Assembly: GCA_965247125.1 (NCBI GenBank)
Contig: CBDFGO010000003.1
Location: 868,001-932,000 of the forward strand
Source: CALBJU01 sp965247125
GTDB taxonomy: Bacteria > Bacteroidota > Rhodothermia > Rhodothermales > UBA10348
Length of the DNA stretch: 64,000 nucleotides
Reading direction: 5' to 3'
The notes under the pieces were generated by a model that worked only from the letters and a program-made list of their open reading frames with translations, was not told the origin of the DNA and made no database searches. Position numbers and translations under genes: made by a program. Below, piece after piece: positions 26,355 to 34,787 of the stretch (position 1 is its first letter; each line of letters opens with the position of its first letter).

Positions 26355-26869
26355 GCTGACTCGAGTTGAAATTCTATTAGCAATTGATTTTTCTGAACGG
26401 CATCTCCTTCCTTGATGGAAACGCACTGTACGACGGCGTCGACGCTTGCCTTGATTTCATTTTCCATTTTCATGGCTTCGAGGACCAGAAGTGGGTCTCC
26501 AGCTATGACCGATTGGCCCTCTTCAACAAGTACCTTGAGTACGAGTCCCGGCATCGGCGAGAATATTTCGCGTTCATCTGCCGCGGTTCCATTTTTTACT
26601 CCCCATTCGGCAAGCAGCTGATCCCGATGATTTGAAATGAGGGCGTGAAATACCGTGTTGCCTGAAGTGAGCTTGAGATTTCTTCTATCCTGTTCTTCAA
26701 TGACCATGGTGACTGTCCTTCCGCGGTAGTGCAGCAAATATTCCAGGTCGTTAATGTGTTCGAGCTGAACGCCTTCGTCAGAAAGCTCAGATGGATCCAC
26801 CGAGATTGGCGGGCCGCCATCCAGTTCAACCAGGTAGGGTGCGCTGATATTAGGTCGTTTTCCAGACAT
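26351..26869 (-). CDS. Biotin carboxyl carrier protein of an acyl-CoA carboxylase
   Basis: This is a 172-residue stand-alone biotinyl protein. The C-terminal domain has the lipoyl/biotinyl fold with EAMKMEN, whose Lys is the biotinylation site, and the FSPMPGLVLKVLVEEGQSV lead-in. The N-terminal 90 residues resemble the region preceding the biotinyl domain in propionyl/acetyl-CoA carboxylase alpha chains. No carboxylase or carboxyltransferase gene is nearby, so its partners are encoded elsewhere. It is the first gene of the run leading to the metal importer. Confidence 0.9.
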   Translation of the reverse strand: MSGKRPNISAPYLVELDGGPPISVDPSELSDEGVQLEHINDLEYLLHYRGRTVTMVIEEQDRRNLKLTSGNTVFHALISNHRDQLLAEWGVKNGTAADEREIFSPMPGLVLKVLVEEGQSVIAGDPLLVLEAMKMENEIKASVDAVVQCVSIKEGDAVQKNQLLIEFQLESA

Positions 26870-26980
26870 GGAGCCGCAAGATACAATTCGGCCCGACCAC
26901 TAGTAGCTATATTGCTTCCCTGCTGAAAGGAAGCTTCACAGAACGGTTTCGATCTAATTTCAATTCCAGCACAGAACCAC

Positions 26981-27016
26981 GCTGGTGTCGAGAGCTTATA
27001 CAGTTTCTCGACCAGC
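26981..27016. promoter_or_regulatory. Interrupted dyad just upstream of pfkA
   Basis: GCTGG-TG-TCGAGA (26981-26993) is complementary to TCTCGA-CCAGC (27006-27016), giving 11 pairs with a two-base bulge. The loop carries TTATACA, which resembles a -10 element. It ends 15 bases before the pfkA ATG and could be an operator or a leader hairpin. Confidence 0.4.
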
Positions 27017-27031
27017 GTACCCCGGCTCATT

Positions 27032-28015
27032 ATGAACACCATCCAGAAAATAGGCGTCTTTACGTCAGGAGGAGATGCTCCGGGCATGAATGCGTGCATT
27101 CGGGCGGTCGTGCGGAAGGCCGCGAGTTGCGGCAACCAGGTCGTGGGCATCCTGAGAGGCTATCAAGGAATGATCGATGGTGAGTTCGTAGAACTCGACT
27201 CTCTCTCCGTATCGAATATTATCCAGAAAGGTGGCACCATCCTTAAAAGTGCGCGCTCAAAGGAATTTCACACCAAAGAGGGTCGCGCAAAGGCAGCAGA
27301 ACACCTCTGGAATAGGAAAATCGGCGGGTTGATCGCCATTGGAGGCGACGGCACGTTTGAAGGAGCTGCGGTATTTTACGAAGAACACGGAATTCCGGTG
27401 ATCGGGTGCCCCGGCACCATAGACAACGATCTATTCGGTACCGATGAAACCATCGGATTCGACACAGCCCTCAATACGGCCATCCAGAATATCGACAAGA
27501 TTCGGGACACGGCTGATGCTCATGATCGGCTGTTTCTCGTAGAGGTTATGGGAAGAGATGCCGGGTTCATCGCATTGAACAGCGGAATCGGAGGAGGAGC
27601 CGAGATGGTGATGATTCCGGAAACGCTGAGCGATCTCAACGAGATAAAAACTCACATCCATTCGGTGATGTCCGAACAACAACGCTCATCGATAGTGGTC
27701 GTGGCAGAAGGGGACGAACTGGGCGGAGCTACCCAGATCGCGGGAATGCTTCGCAAAGACGAGCTGTTTTCTGATATCGAAATCAGAGTCTGTATTCTGG
27801 GTCACACGCAAAGAGGCGGCTCACCCTCAGCTCGAGATCGAGTCCTAGCGAGTAGATTGGGCGCCGCGGCTGTCGATGCGCTGCTCGATGGGCACTCAAA
27901 TGTGATGGTCGGGATCATCGACAATCAACTAAAACTGACTCCTTCTCGGAACACCTATTCTCGAAAAAAGAGCATCAGTTTTGACTTGCTCGATCTCACC
28001 AAGCTCCTCAATTAA
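27032..28015 (+). CDS. pfkA: ATP-dependent 6-phosphofructokinase
   Basis: PfkA phosphorylates fructose 6-phosphate, the committed step of glycolysis. The 327-residue protein has TSGGDAPGMN at residues 11-20, GGDGT at 104-108 and PGTIDND at 127-133 with the catalytic Asp at 131. Gly in PGTIDND, instead of Lys, and GGDGT indicate ATP rather than pyrophosphate as donor. The substrate motif VMGRDAGFIAL is also present. It is divergent from the biotin carrier operon, with a 162-base gap, and menG follows after 10 bases. Confidence 0.97.
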   Translation: MNTIQKIGVFTSGGDAPGMNACIRAVVRKAASCGNQVVGILRGYQGMIDGEFVELDSLSVSNIIQKGGTILKSARSKEFHTKEGRAKAAEHLWNRKIGGLIAIGGDGTFEGAAVFYEEHGIPVIGCPGTIDNDLFGTDETIGFDTALNTAIQNIDKIRDTADAHDRLFLVEVMGRDAGFIALNSGIGGGAEMVMIPETLSDLNEIKTHIHSVMSEQQRSSIVVVAEGDELGGATQIAGMLRKDELFSDIEIRVCILGHTQRGGSPSARDRVLASRLGAAAVDALLDGHSNVMVGIIDNQLKLTPSRNTYSRKKSISFDLLDLTKLLN

Positions 28016-28025
28016 ATAGCATTCA

Positions 28026-28772
28026 GTGAGTCAACCCAGATCATCACCGATCCCCCCAATCGGAATCGTAGAAGGCAAGAAGCAGCACATTCGGGAAATG
28101 TTCGATGCGATTGCGCCTCGCTACGACCTACTGAATCGTGTACTTAGCGGTGGCATCGATCAGACCTGGAGAAAAAAAGTAATTCGGAAAATACTGACAG
28201 GTTCTCCGGGGCATGTATTGGACGTTGCTACAGGAACAGGAGACCTCGCGATCATGGCTGCGGGCATGGGTATTCCAAAGGTTGTCGGGGTCGACATTTC
28301 CGAAGAAATGCTCCATGTCGGCCAGCAGAAAATCGACGCGAAATCCCTGGACGATCGGATCAGTCTCCAGAAAGGAGATGCAGAAAGACTGCCGTTTTCG
28401 GACTCACAGTTCGATGCCGCGATGGTAGCATTCGGTGTTCGGAATTTCGAAGATCTGCGCGAAGGACTTTCTGAGATTTACCGGGTGATTCGTCCCGGGG
28501 GGCATCTTGTAGTGCTTGAGTTCAGTCGACCTAAAGTGTTTCCCATCAAGCAGTTATACCGTTTTTATGGTCGGTTAATTCTGCCTCCAATAGGGCGGCT
28601 CATATCGGGAGATCAGGGTGCGTATACGTATCTCCCCGAATCCATCGCAGTTTTTCCCGAAGGAGAACAGTTTCTGGATTACATGCGGGAGGTAGGATTC
28701 GAAGAGCTTGAAGCTCGGCGCCTGACGTTTGGCGTGGCTTCCATGTACAGTGGAAGGAAGAGCACGGATTAA
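28026..28772 (+). CDS. menG: Demethylmenaquinone methyltransferase (MenG/UbiE)
   Basis: MenG methylates demethylmenaquinone in the last step of menaquinone synthesis using S-adenosylmethionine. The 248-residue protein has MFDAIAPRYDLLNRVLSGG, the SAM-binding VLDVATGTGDLAI and GMVAFGVRNF-like AMVAFGVRNFEDL. The start is a GTG, 10 bases after pfkA; an ATG at 28098 would cut off family residues. No ubiquinone genes are seen, so menaquinone is the likely product, as in Bacteroidota. Confidence 0.93.
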   Translation: MSQPRSSPIPPIGIVEGKKQHIREMFDAIAPRYDLLNRVLSGGIDQTWRKKVIRKILTGSPGHVLDVATGTGDLAIMAAGMGIPKVVGVDISEEMLHVGQQKIDAKSLDDRISLQKGDAERLPFSDSQFDAAMVAFGVRNFEDLREGLSEIYRVIRPGGHLVVLEFSRPKVFPIKQLYRFYGRLILPPIGRLISGDQGAYTYLPESIAVFPEGEQFLDYMREVGFEELEARRLTFGVASMYSGRKSTD

Positions 28773-28828
28773 CACGGAAGGAACGCCCACTCGCCACGGA
28801 TTGTGCGCACCGAATAAGCCCGCGACTC

Positions 28829-29248
28829 CTAATCCCTGAATTTAATCAGGCAGCACTCATTTACTCCGCCGCTGGTTCGGTAGCTCACGTCGTCCATCAT
28901 TTTTTTCATTATGTGTACGCCAAAACCACCTGATTTCCGGGATTTGGCATACCTTACGAGATTCGGTTCTTCGTAGTTCGTCTGGTCAAATCTGCGGCCC
29001 TTATCTCGAATGCGAACGGTCAATTTATCTTTATTGACGATAATGGAAATATCGATGGGTTGTTCACTTTGACCTTCGTAGGCGTGCTCGATCACGTTGG
29101 TACATGCCTCATCCACGGCCATTTTCAGCTTTTCAACCGACATTTCCGAGAACTCCGCTTCTGTCGCGTGGGTTGTGACGAATTCGCGCACATCCTCCAG
29201 GAAGCGCGTCGAGCTCGGAATAGTCAATGTGTGAGTTGTAGAAGCCAC
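28829..29248 (-). CDS. RsbW-like anti-sigma serine kinase / histidine-kinase-like ATPase
   Basis: This is a 139-residue GHKL-fold ATPase of the RsbW/SpoIIAB family, which phosphorylates STAS antagonists and binds sigma factors. The N box DEACTNVIEHAYEG and the G boxes RDKGRRFDQ and GGFGVHIMKKMMDDV are clear. The open frame runs back into the STAS gene; a GTG at 29248 gives a family-like N-terminus and clears the upstream stop by 25 bases, but the exact start is uncertain. It is the last gene of a PP2C-STAS-kinase module. Confidence 0.88.
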   Translation of the reverse strand: MASTTHTLTIPSSTRFLEDVREFVTTHATEAEFSEMSVEKLKMAVDEACTNVIEHAYEGQSEQPIDISIIVNKDKLTVRIRDKGRRFDQTNYEEPNLVRYAKSRKSGGFGVHIMKKMMDDVSYRTSGGVNECCLIKFRD

Positions 29249-29273
29249 GAATCGATATTCTGGTGTTGAATTA

Positions 29274-29633
29274 TTACTCGGCTTTTGCCGCTGAGAATTT
29301 TTCCACAGCATCTTCCTCAGAGTCCATGATGTCGAACAGCATGGGAAAGCCAAGTAGATCGAAGACATTGAACACTTTTGGCTGCAATGCGGCAATTTTA
29401 ATGTCGCCTCCAGACTCCCGTACCTCCTCGATGTACGCCATGAATACCCCCAGACCTGCACTGGAGATATATAGAAGATCACTTCCATTGATCAGGATGC
29501 AGACCTGATTTTCCTGTTGGCATTTCTGAATAGCTGCTTCCAGCTCTGCTGCCGTGTGAGCATCCAGTTCACCGTGCAGATCAAGAATTTGCACAGAGCC
29601 ACTGGTTCTGAATCCGACTGAAAAATTGCTCAT
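29274..29633 (-). CDS. STAS-domain anti-sigma factor antagonist (RsbV-like)
   Basis: This is a 119-residue STAS protein. The phosphorylatable Ser lies in LLYISSAGLGVF, the usual DSSGLG-type site. In known systems the unphosphorylated form frees a target from the kinase, and phosphorylation switches it off. It sits between the PP2C gene (60 bases upstream) and the kinase gene, so kinase, phosphatase and substrate are all encoded here. The last 15 residues are an extra charged tail. Confidence 0.92.
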   Translation of the reverse strand: MSNFSVGFRTSGSVQILDLHGELDAHTAAELEAAIQKCQQENQVCILINGSDLLYISSAGLGVFMAYIEEVRESGGDIKIAALQPKVFNVFDLLGFPMLFDIMDSEEDAVEKFSAAKAE

Positions 29634-29693
29634 GATTGTATCACGTTGTGAATGATGTCTTGCCAGACGATTGAATCGGCCAAATATACTGCG

Positions 29694-31907
29694 TCATTTG
29701 GATTCTTCCATCGACTGTACTGATAGAGTAAGTGCTTCCAGGGGAAGGCCGTGCCATTTCAACACCACGAGAGTCATATCGTCGTCATACCTCTCGTTGC
29801 CCATAAAACTTTTGAGGTTTTTTAGGACAGCCGAATGAATGCCGTCTGCGTCTTCGTGTCGATTTTCGTCAATTGTTTCGAGCAGTCGGTCGTAGCCGAA
29901 CTCTTCTCCGTTAGGGTTGCGACTCTCGACCACCCCGTCCGTATAGAGGACAAACACATCCCCAGGCTCAAGATTGATTCTCTCCTCGTCCAGACTTTTA
30001 AGGAACAAGTCGCCTCGATCAAGGCCCAGACCGAGTCCCTTTGTTCTAAGGAAGCGCGACTCTCCGCTCAAACGAACTGTCGCGGCCGGACAGTGGCCCG
30101 CTCTCGCAATGTCGAGCGTTTCGTTCTTCAGATCGACGATCATATATATGGCCGATATGAACACATTTCGATCCAGAGTCTGAGCAAGCGCCATATTGGC
30201 GTGGTGTAGAAAAATCGAAGGGGTTGCAGCGAGTCGACTTACCGACTGAAAGATGCCCTGCATTTCAGCCATATAGAACGCCGCCGAAGTGCCCTTGCCC
30301 GACACGTCACCGATGATAACCCCGTATCGGTCGTCCTCAAGTTGCACAAAGTCGTAATAGTCTCCACCGACCTCCTGCGCAGAGACGCTGCTCGCCGCCA
30401 TCGAAAGTCCACGGACCTCGGGAACGCTCTGAGGAAGGAGCTTGCGTTGAACTTCGCGCGCGATGGACAATTCCCGCGAGAGCCGCTCCTTTTCCACCTG
30501 CTGCTCAAAGAGCCGCGCATTGTCAATGGCCACTGATGCTTGTGCGGCAAAGATGCTTATCGTCTCTACGTCATCCCTCTCGAAACCATTTACCACGGCT
30601 TTCGAAGCGAATAAGGCCCCAATAAGCTCGTCGCGGGCGATCAGCGGGACCACCAGCAGACTGCCCATCTTATCTCCTGGGCTAACAGTAAGTCGGTGAT
30701 CTGCCGGGGCCTCCCGAATAATGAGGGGATCGCCTTGAGCCGTCATCTCATCTACGAGTTGAGCGGAGTCAACCAGCTCACCAATTCGGTCCGGAGAAAT
30801 GTTGTGGGAAGACACCACGTGATGCCGAAGTGAACCGGAGCCAGGATCCGGCATAACGAGCCAGGATGCGTCCGCAGATCCCGCTTCTACCGGCGCAGAT
30901 GCGATGGTTGCATATAATGTCTCCGCATCGAAAACTTGACCCACCAGGTGCGCCAGGGAGTGCATGGTAGCCCGCTCACCTGCCCGTTGCTCGTAGTCTC
31001 CCGAGGTTGGCAGGTGAAATAAAAGCGACAGGAATGCGGTCAAACAGTAGAGAATTCCGAACAGGATTGCTTGATCTACAAATGTGGCCAGTGGCACGAA
31101 AAAGTGCTGCAAAAATTCTGAGCCGCCAGGCACGAACAGATCGGAGCCCATTTTTGCAAAGCCAAAGGAAAGGATCAAGAACGTCGCTAATACCAGACAC
31201 AGCCCGATAGTGGCCAATTTCTCCTTGAATGACAGGAAAACGATCCAAGAAAGTCGGAATGAATTAACCACCATGAATACAACCGAAACGGCCATGGCCA
31301 TATTCTGCCATGAATTCTGACCTGCTCCGGGAGAATTCATCAGTGTGAGTGCGGCGGTGAGCGTCATCGAAAACAACATGACATTCCAATTTCGCTGGCT
31401 GGCCTTGGATCGCTTGACCAGAACAAGACCCTGAAACCTATTGAGGATGACGAAGGTGAGTAATACCAGTGCGACGCTGATGACAACCATCTTGACAATG
31501 GTGGGAAACGTCAGTGCGATTCCCGTATTCAGATCGAATCCCAGCCCCAGATCCAGCCCAGGGGCTGAAATACGGGCGATTCTGCTCGTGATTGCGGCCA
31601 CCGAGATCAGGATGATTCCCGTGATCAGAAGTGACCACAACGTTTTGGCAGGTGAGTCCTGACGCAGACGATAGTAGCGTCTCAAAAAGAGCCATAAAGA
31701 CCCAAATCCAACGGTTGTGACCGCCGAATACAGGAGGAAGAGGGACGTGGACGGCGGAACCTGCGAGCTCCACTGTTGGAAGTGAAATCCAATCCCGACA
31801 GCGAGGCACGCGGCGAACAATATCCCGTACAGAACCATGGGTCCGCGCTCGGTTAACCGCTTGCGGAGGGATTTTGAAGGCTTTGTTTCCAGGCTGGATT
31901 CAGCCAT
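29694..31907 (-). CDS. Membrane-bound GAF-PP2C phosphatase (RsbU/SpoIIE type)
   Basis: This is a 737-residue sensor phosphatase. The first 300 residues contain about eight hydrophobic segments. A GAF domain follows (about 310-480, ending in ETISIFAAQASVAIDNARLFE), then a short coiled helix (SRELSIAREVQRKLLP). The PP2C domain shows GGDYYDFVQLEDDRYGVI, IGDVSGKGTSAAF and LYTDGVVESRN, with metal-binding Asp residues intact. It should dephosphorylate the STAS protein encoded next to it. The ATG at 31907 is preferred over an in-frame TTG at 31916. Confidence 0.93.
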   Translation of the reverse strand: MAESSLETKPSKSLRKRLTERGPMVLYGILFAACLAVGIGFHFQQWSSQVPPSTSLFLLYSAVTTVGFGSLWLFLRRYYRLRQDSPAKTLWSLLITGIILISVAAITSRIARISAPGLDLGLGFDLNTGIALTFPTIVKMVVISVALVLLTFVILNRFQGLVLVKRSKASQRNWNVMLFSMTLTAALTLMNSPGAGQNSWQNMAMAVSVVFMVVNSFRLSWIVFLSFKEKLATIGLCLVLATFLILSFGFAKMGSDLFVPGGSEFLQHFFVPLATFVDQAILFGILYCLTAFLSLLFHLPTSGDYEQRAGERATMHSLAHLVGQVFDAETLYATIASAPVEAGSADASWLVMPDPGSGSLRHHVVSSHNISPDRIGELVDSAQLVDEMTAQGDPLIIREAPADHRLTVSPGDKMGSLLVVPLIARDELIGALFASKAVVNGFERDDVETISIFAAQASVAIDNARLFEQQVEKERLSRELSIAREVQRKLLPQSVPEVRGLSMAASSVSAQEVGGDYYDFVQLEDDRYGVIIGDVSGKGTSAAFYMAEMQGIFQSVSRLAATPSIFLHHANMALAQTLDRNVFISAIYMIVDLKNETLDIARAGHCPAATVRLSGESRFLRTKGLGLGLDRGDLFLKSLDEERINLEPGDVFVLYTDGVVESRNPNGEEFGYDRLLETIDENRHEDADGIHSAVLKNLKSFMGNERYDDDMTLVVLKWHGLPLEALTLSVQSMEESK

Positions 31908-32116
31908 CAGGAGCAACCACAGGACTGATTAAATGGTCGTGCGTTTTACCGCAAATAATGCAGGATTGTTACATACTATGTGCCTCTGAAGGTAAGCCTC
32001 CCCAAACGCAGGTAAAACCGCAAGATGTGATAATAGACGTCATTTTAATCCGTTCGCGAGAGTAACTTCAATAGACATTCGCCGTATTTCAGTTCAAGTC
32101 ATTTTCAAGAAAATTG

Positions 32117-33889
32117 ATGCGAAATAAAGCCTTGATACGATTTCAGCTGACCCTCCTTGTTGTCGCCGTGGCCCTGATTACATGGCGCATGTCAGGAGGT
32201 GAACTACTCAGCGAGCGAGGAAGCAGTTTTGTCAATTGGAAGAGCCTGGACGACGGAAGACTGTACACAGAGCACTTTGAAGTGGTGGCGAATACCCGCT
32301 TGAAAATAGAGGGAGTCGCTTCGTTCGAAGATGATCGTGCAGCATCCAAACTGGCCGTATATCCATGGATCGTAAATCGCACGACGAACGAGGTCGTCTG
32401 GGTTGCCTCAGAAGGATCTGTCGTCCGAGATGGGGTCAAGGCACTGATAGATGATTCCGTAGATGTCGAAGTCGGAAATTACTCGGCGTACTACACCACC
32501 TACGGCCCATCTCGAACGTCAAGAAGCGGCGGCTCTTTTATGGGGCTAAAACCCCACTGGACCAATTACGAATCTTTTTGGGGGTTTGAGATATCGGCCC
32601 CGACTGGCACGGTCAGTCGGTTGAGTCACGTCGAGTCTGCCGACCGTAGCAGTTCTACACTCTGGGCGTACCAGCCGGGTCGCCAGGGAGGGCGAGAAAG
32701 TGTGATGATTCACGTGGTTGAAGATGCAGTTGTCAGTATCGACGCGACGGTCGCTCTGTGTGACAGGAGATGTGACGAGGTTGAACTAACACAACTTCCG
32801 CATCGTGACCACCGTTGGTCTATTTCAGACGTAGAAACCGAATCAGCGGGTGGCGGGGATCTCAATCGATCGTATTCGGGCTCTATTGAGCTGGGGCAAG
32901 GCGTATATGAAATCACCTACAAGGTTGGTGGGAACGGGCGCTCAACGTCGTGGACAGCCAATCCTCCGCTCCTGCCGTACGAGTGGGGCGTCAACGTATC
33001 GACCGAAACCCCCGCAAAGGTTCGAACACTGGATCCCTGGAACGGCGCCGAGCCACTGATATCGCTTCTGGAAGTGGGTGATTCCGAGATGAGAATCGCA
33101 AGACTGGAAACAGACGAATCACTGGATATAATTGTCTACAGCATGGGCGAAATGACGTCGAACACTGATTTATACGACTGGGCATGGATCGAGCGGGAGG
33201 GCGAATCTGACAAAATCTGGGAAATGTCCTACCAAAGGTCAAATTGGGCTGGTGGCGATGATTCCAATCGCAAAGAAATGTCGCTCATGCGTCTTGAGCC
33301 AGGTGCATATTTCATCAAGTACCGGACCGATGGGTCACATAGTTTTGAAGGATTTGGAAAGCGTCGGCCAACAAACCCCGACCGATGGGGTGTCGCCCTA
33401 TTCGCGCTCAATGCCGATGGGGTTGCGGAAGGATCGGTCAGAACGGAACTGGTTCGATCTGGCATGGTGGCAGGTGATGTAGCAACCTCAAACGAGTCTG
33501 TTTTAACTGGAATCGACTCCAGCCGTTTTATTGCGCGTCGCACCTCGGTCGAAAACGACGTCGACTTTGTGCAAAATTTTGAGTTGACCGAAGAATCGCG
33601 TGTCATCGTTGCGGCGCTGGGCGAAATATCCTCGAGTACCCGTTATGACTACGGCTGGATCGAGTCATTAGAGAAGGACGCGACCGTCTGGGAGATGACC
33701 TATCAGGAGACCACGGCAGCCGGGGGAGATGACAGCTATCGGAGTGTATACACAGAATTAACGCTGCCTGCTGGTTCATACAGGGTACATTTTCATACGG
33801 ATTCAGGAATAGCGTATGACAGCTTTGGTTCGAGCGAACCAGACCATCCTGAGGATTGGGGAATCGCTATATTTTGGCCGGAGCGCTAG
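32117..33889 (+). CDS. Exported protein with four copies of an unrecognised module
   Basis: I do not recognise this 590-residue protein. An N-terminal hydrophobic stretch (LTLLVVAVALITW) is a signal peptide or anchor; there is no lipobox Cys. The rest contains four related modules of about 105 residues, near residues 51-161, 193-296, 324-431 and 481-589. The last two share WEMSYQ/WEMTYQ, AGGDDS, a Gly-x-Tyr turn and WGVALF/WGIAIF; the first two are worn versions (AGGGDLNR, WGVNVS, WGFEIS). Alternating strands suggest a beta-sandwich or lectin-like fold. The TTG at 32114 is a weaker start. It is divergent from the PP2C gene, with a 209-base gap showing no clear promoter. Confidence 0.8.
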   Translation: MRNKALIRFQLTLLVVAVALITWRMSGGELLSERGSSFVNWKSLDDGRLYTEHFEVVANTRLKIEGVASFEDDRAASKLAVYPWIVNRTTNEVVWVASEGSVVRDGVKALIDDSVDVEVGNYSAYYTTYGPSRTSRSGGSFMGLKPHWTNYESFWGFEISAPTGTVSRLSHVESADRSSSTLWAYQPGRQGGRESVMIHVVEDAVVSIDATVALCDRRCDEVELTQLPHRDHRWSISDVETESAGGGDLNRSYSGSIELGQGVYEITYKVGGNGRSTSWTANPPLLPYEWGVNVSTETPAKVRTLDPWNGAEPLISLLEVGDSEMRIARLETDESLDIIVYSMGEMTSNTDLYDWAWIEREGESDKIWEMSYQRSNWAGGDDSNRKEMSLMRLEPGAYFIKYRTDGSHSFEGFGKRRPTNPDRWGVALFALNADGVAEGSVRTELVRSGMVAGDVATSNESVLTGIDSSRFIARRTSVENDVDFVQNFELTEESRVIVAALGEISSSTRYDYGWIESLEKDATVWEMTYQETTAAGGDDSYRSVYTELTLPAGSYRVHFHTDSGIAYDSFGSSEPDHPEDWGIAIFWPER

Positions 33890-33939
33890 GCCTGTTAACA
33901 GGCCTTCATAAGCAACCGGCTCGGTTATCGGTCGGTTGC
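33888..33939. promoter_or_regulatory. Two dyads between the four-repeat gene and prmA
   Basis: A perfect 18-base palindrome AGGCCTGTTAACAGGCCT (33888-33905) overlaps the stop codon of the upstream gene and could fold as a 7-bp hairpin with a TTAA loop. A second dyad pairs GCAACCG (33912-33918) with CGGTTGC (33933-33939). No T run follows either. They may terminate or process the upstream message, or control prmA. Confidence 0.5.
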
Positions 33940-33956
33940 GCCTGCTGCAGTCACCT

Positions 33957-34787
33957 ATGCCGACCACCTCATTTCTTCTTCCGTCACTTCGCGAAAATCA
34001 TCAAATCATCGTCGCGATGCTCGACGATCCCGACATCGAGGGATTTCTGGAGCTTGACCATGCGATAGTCGCCTACGTCCGCGAGGCAGCATCCTCAAGG
34101 CTAAGAGCCACTATTGAATCGGACTTGCAGTCCTTCCTGACCGGGCCAATCGAGGAAAATGTGATCGAGCCTCGAAACTGGAACGAAGAGTGGGAAAAAA
34201 CCATAACGCCAATTCGTGCCGGAGTCTTTCGAATTCGGCCATCCTGGAGTCAGGTTGAGGAGCTGGACGGCGTCATCGATGTCATTATTGACCCCAAAAT
34301 GTCTTTTGGAACCGGATATCACGAGAGTACGAGGCTCATGCTTCGATACCTCGATGAGCTGATCCAGGAGGGGGATCGTGTTCTCGACGCGGGAACTGGC
34401 ACCGGGGTCCTGTCATTTGCGGCGTTGAAATCAGGAGCATCGGTTGCTGAGGCATTTGATACGGATCCGATTTGCTACGACAACGCAACTGAAAATGCCC
34501 TTTTAAATGGTTTGCAGGACCGGTTCAGGGTTTGGGTGGGTGACGAAACGTCCGTCACATCTCAGGAATACGATCTCATATTCGCCAATATCAATCGGGA
34601 AGCACTTCGAGCAATGCTCCCTTCGTTGGCTTCAAAGTTGGCTCCGGGTGGTCGCTTGGGGCTGTCGGGACTTCTTCTCGGGGATCGAGAGATGATGCTG
34701 GGACAGATCAGCGTTTTTGGATTGATTACGCGCCGAGAGGGAAGCGAAGGGGAGTGGTGGAGTGTCTGGGCAGAACGAAATGAGTGA
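33957..34787 (+). CDS. prmA: Ribosomal protein L11 methyltransferase
   Basis: PrmA trimethylates ribosomal protein L11 using SAM. The 276-residue protein has the family signature DPKMSFGTGYHESTRLML, the SAM site VLDAGTGTGVLSFAALKSGA and FANINREAL in place of the usual ANIL motif. The ATG at 33957 (MPTTSFLLPS) is preferred to a TTG at 33936. It overlaps the next gene by 8 bases. L11 itself is not encoded in the window. Confidence 0.93.
   Translation: MPTTSFLLPSLRENHQIIVAMLDDPDIEGFLELDHAIVAYVREAASSRLRATIESDLQSFLTGPIEENVIEPRNWNEEWEKTITPIRAGVFRIRPSWSQVEELDGVIDVIIDPKMSFGTGYHESTRLMLRYLDELIQEGDRVLDAGTGTGVLSFAALKSGASVAEAFDTDPICYDNATENALLNGLQDRFRVWVGDETSVTSQEYDLIFANINREALRAMLPSLASKLAPGGRLGLSGLLLGDREMMLGQISVFGLITRREGSEGEWWSVWAERNE

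Noticed and set aside
31917..32116. Promoters in the gap between the PP2C gene and the four-repeat gene
   Set aside because: TACTAT at 31974 and the separated GTTTTACC/GGTAAAAC pair were seen, but no -35 fits and the pair is 60 bases apart, so I make no call.
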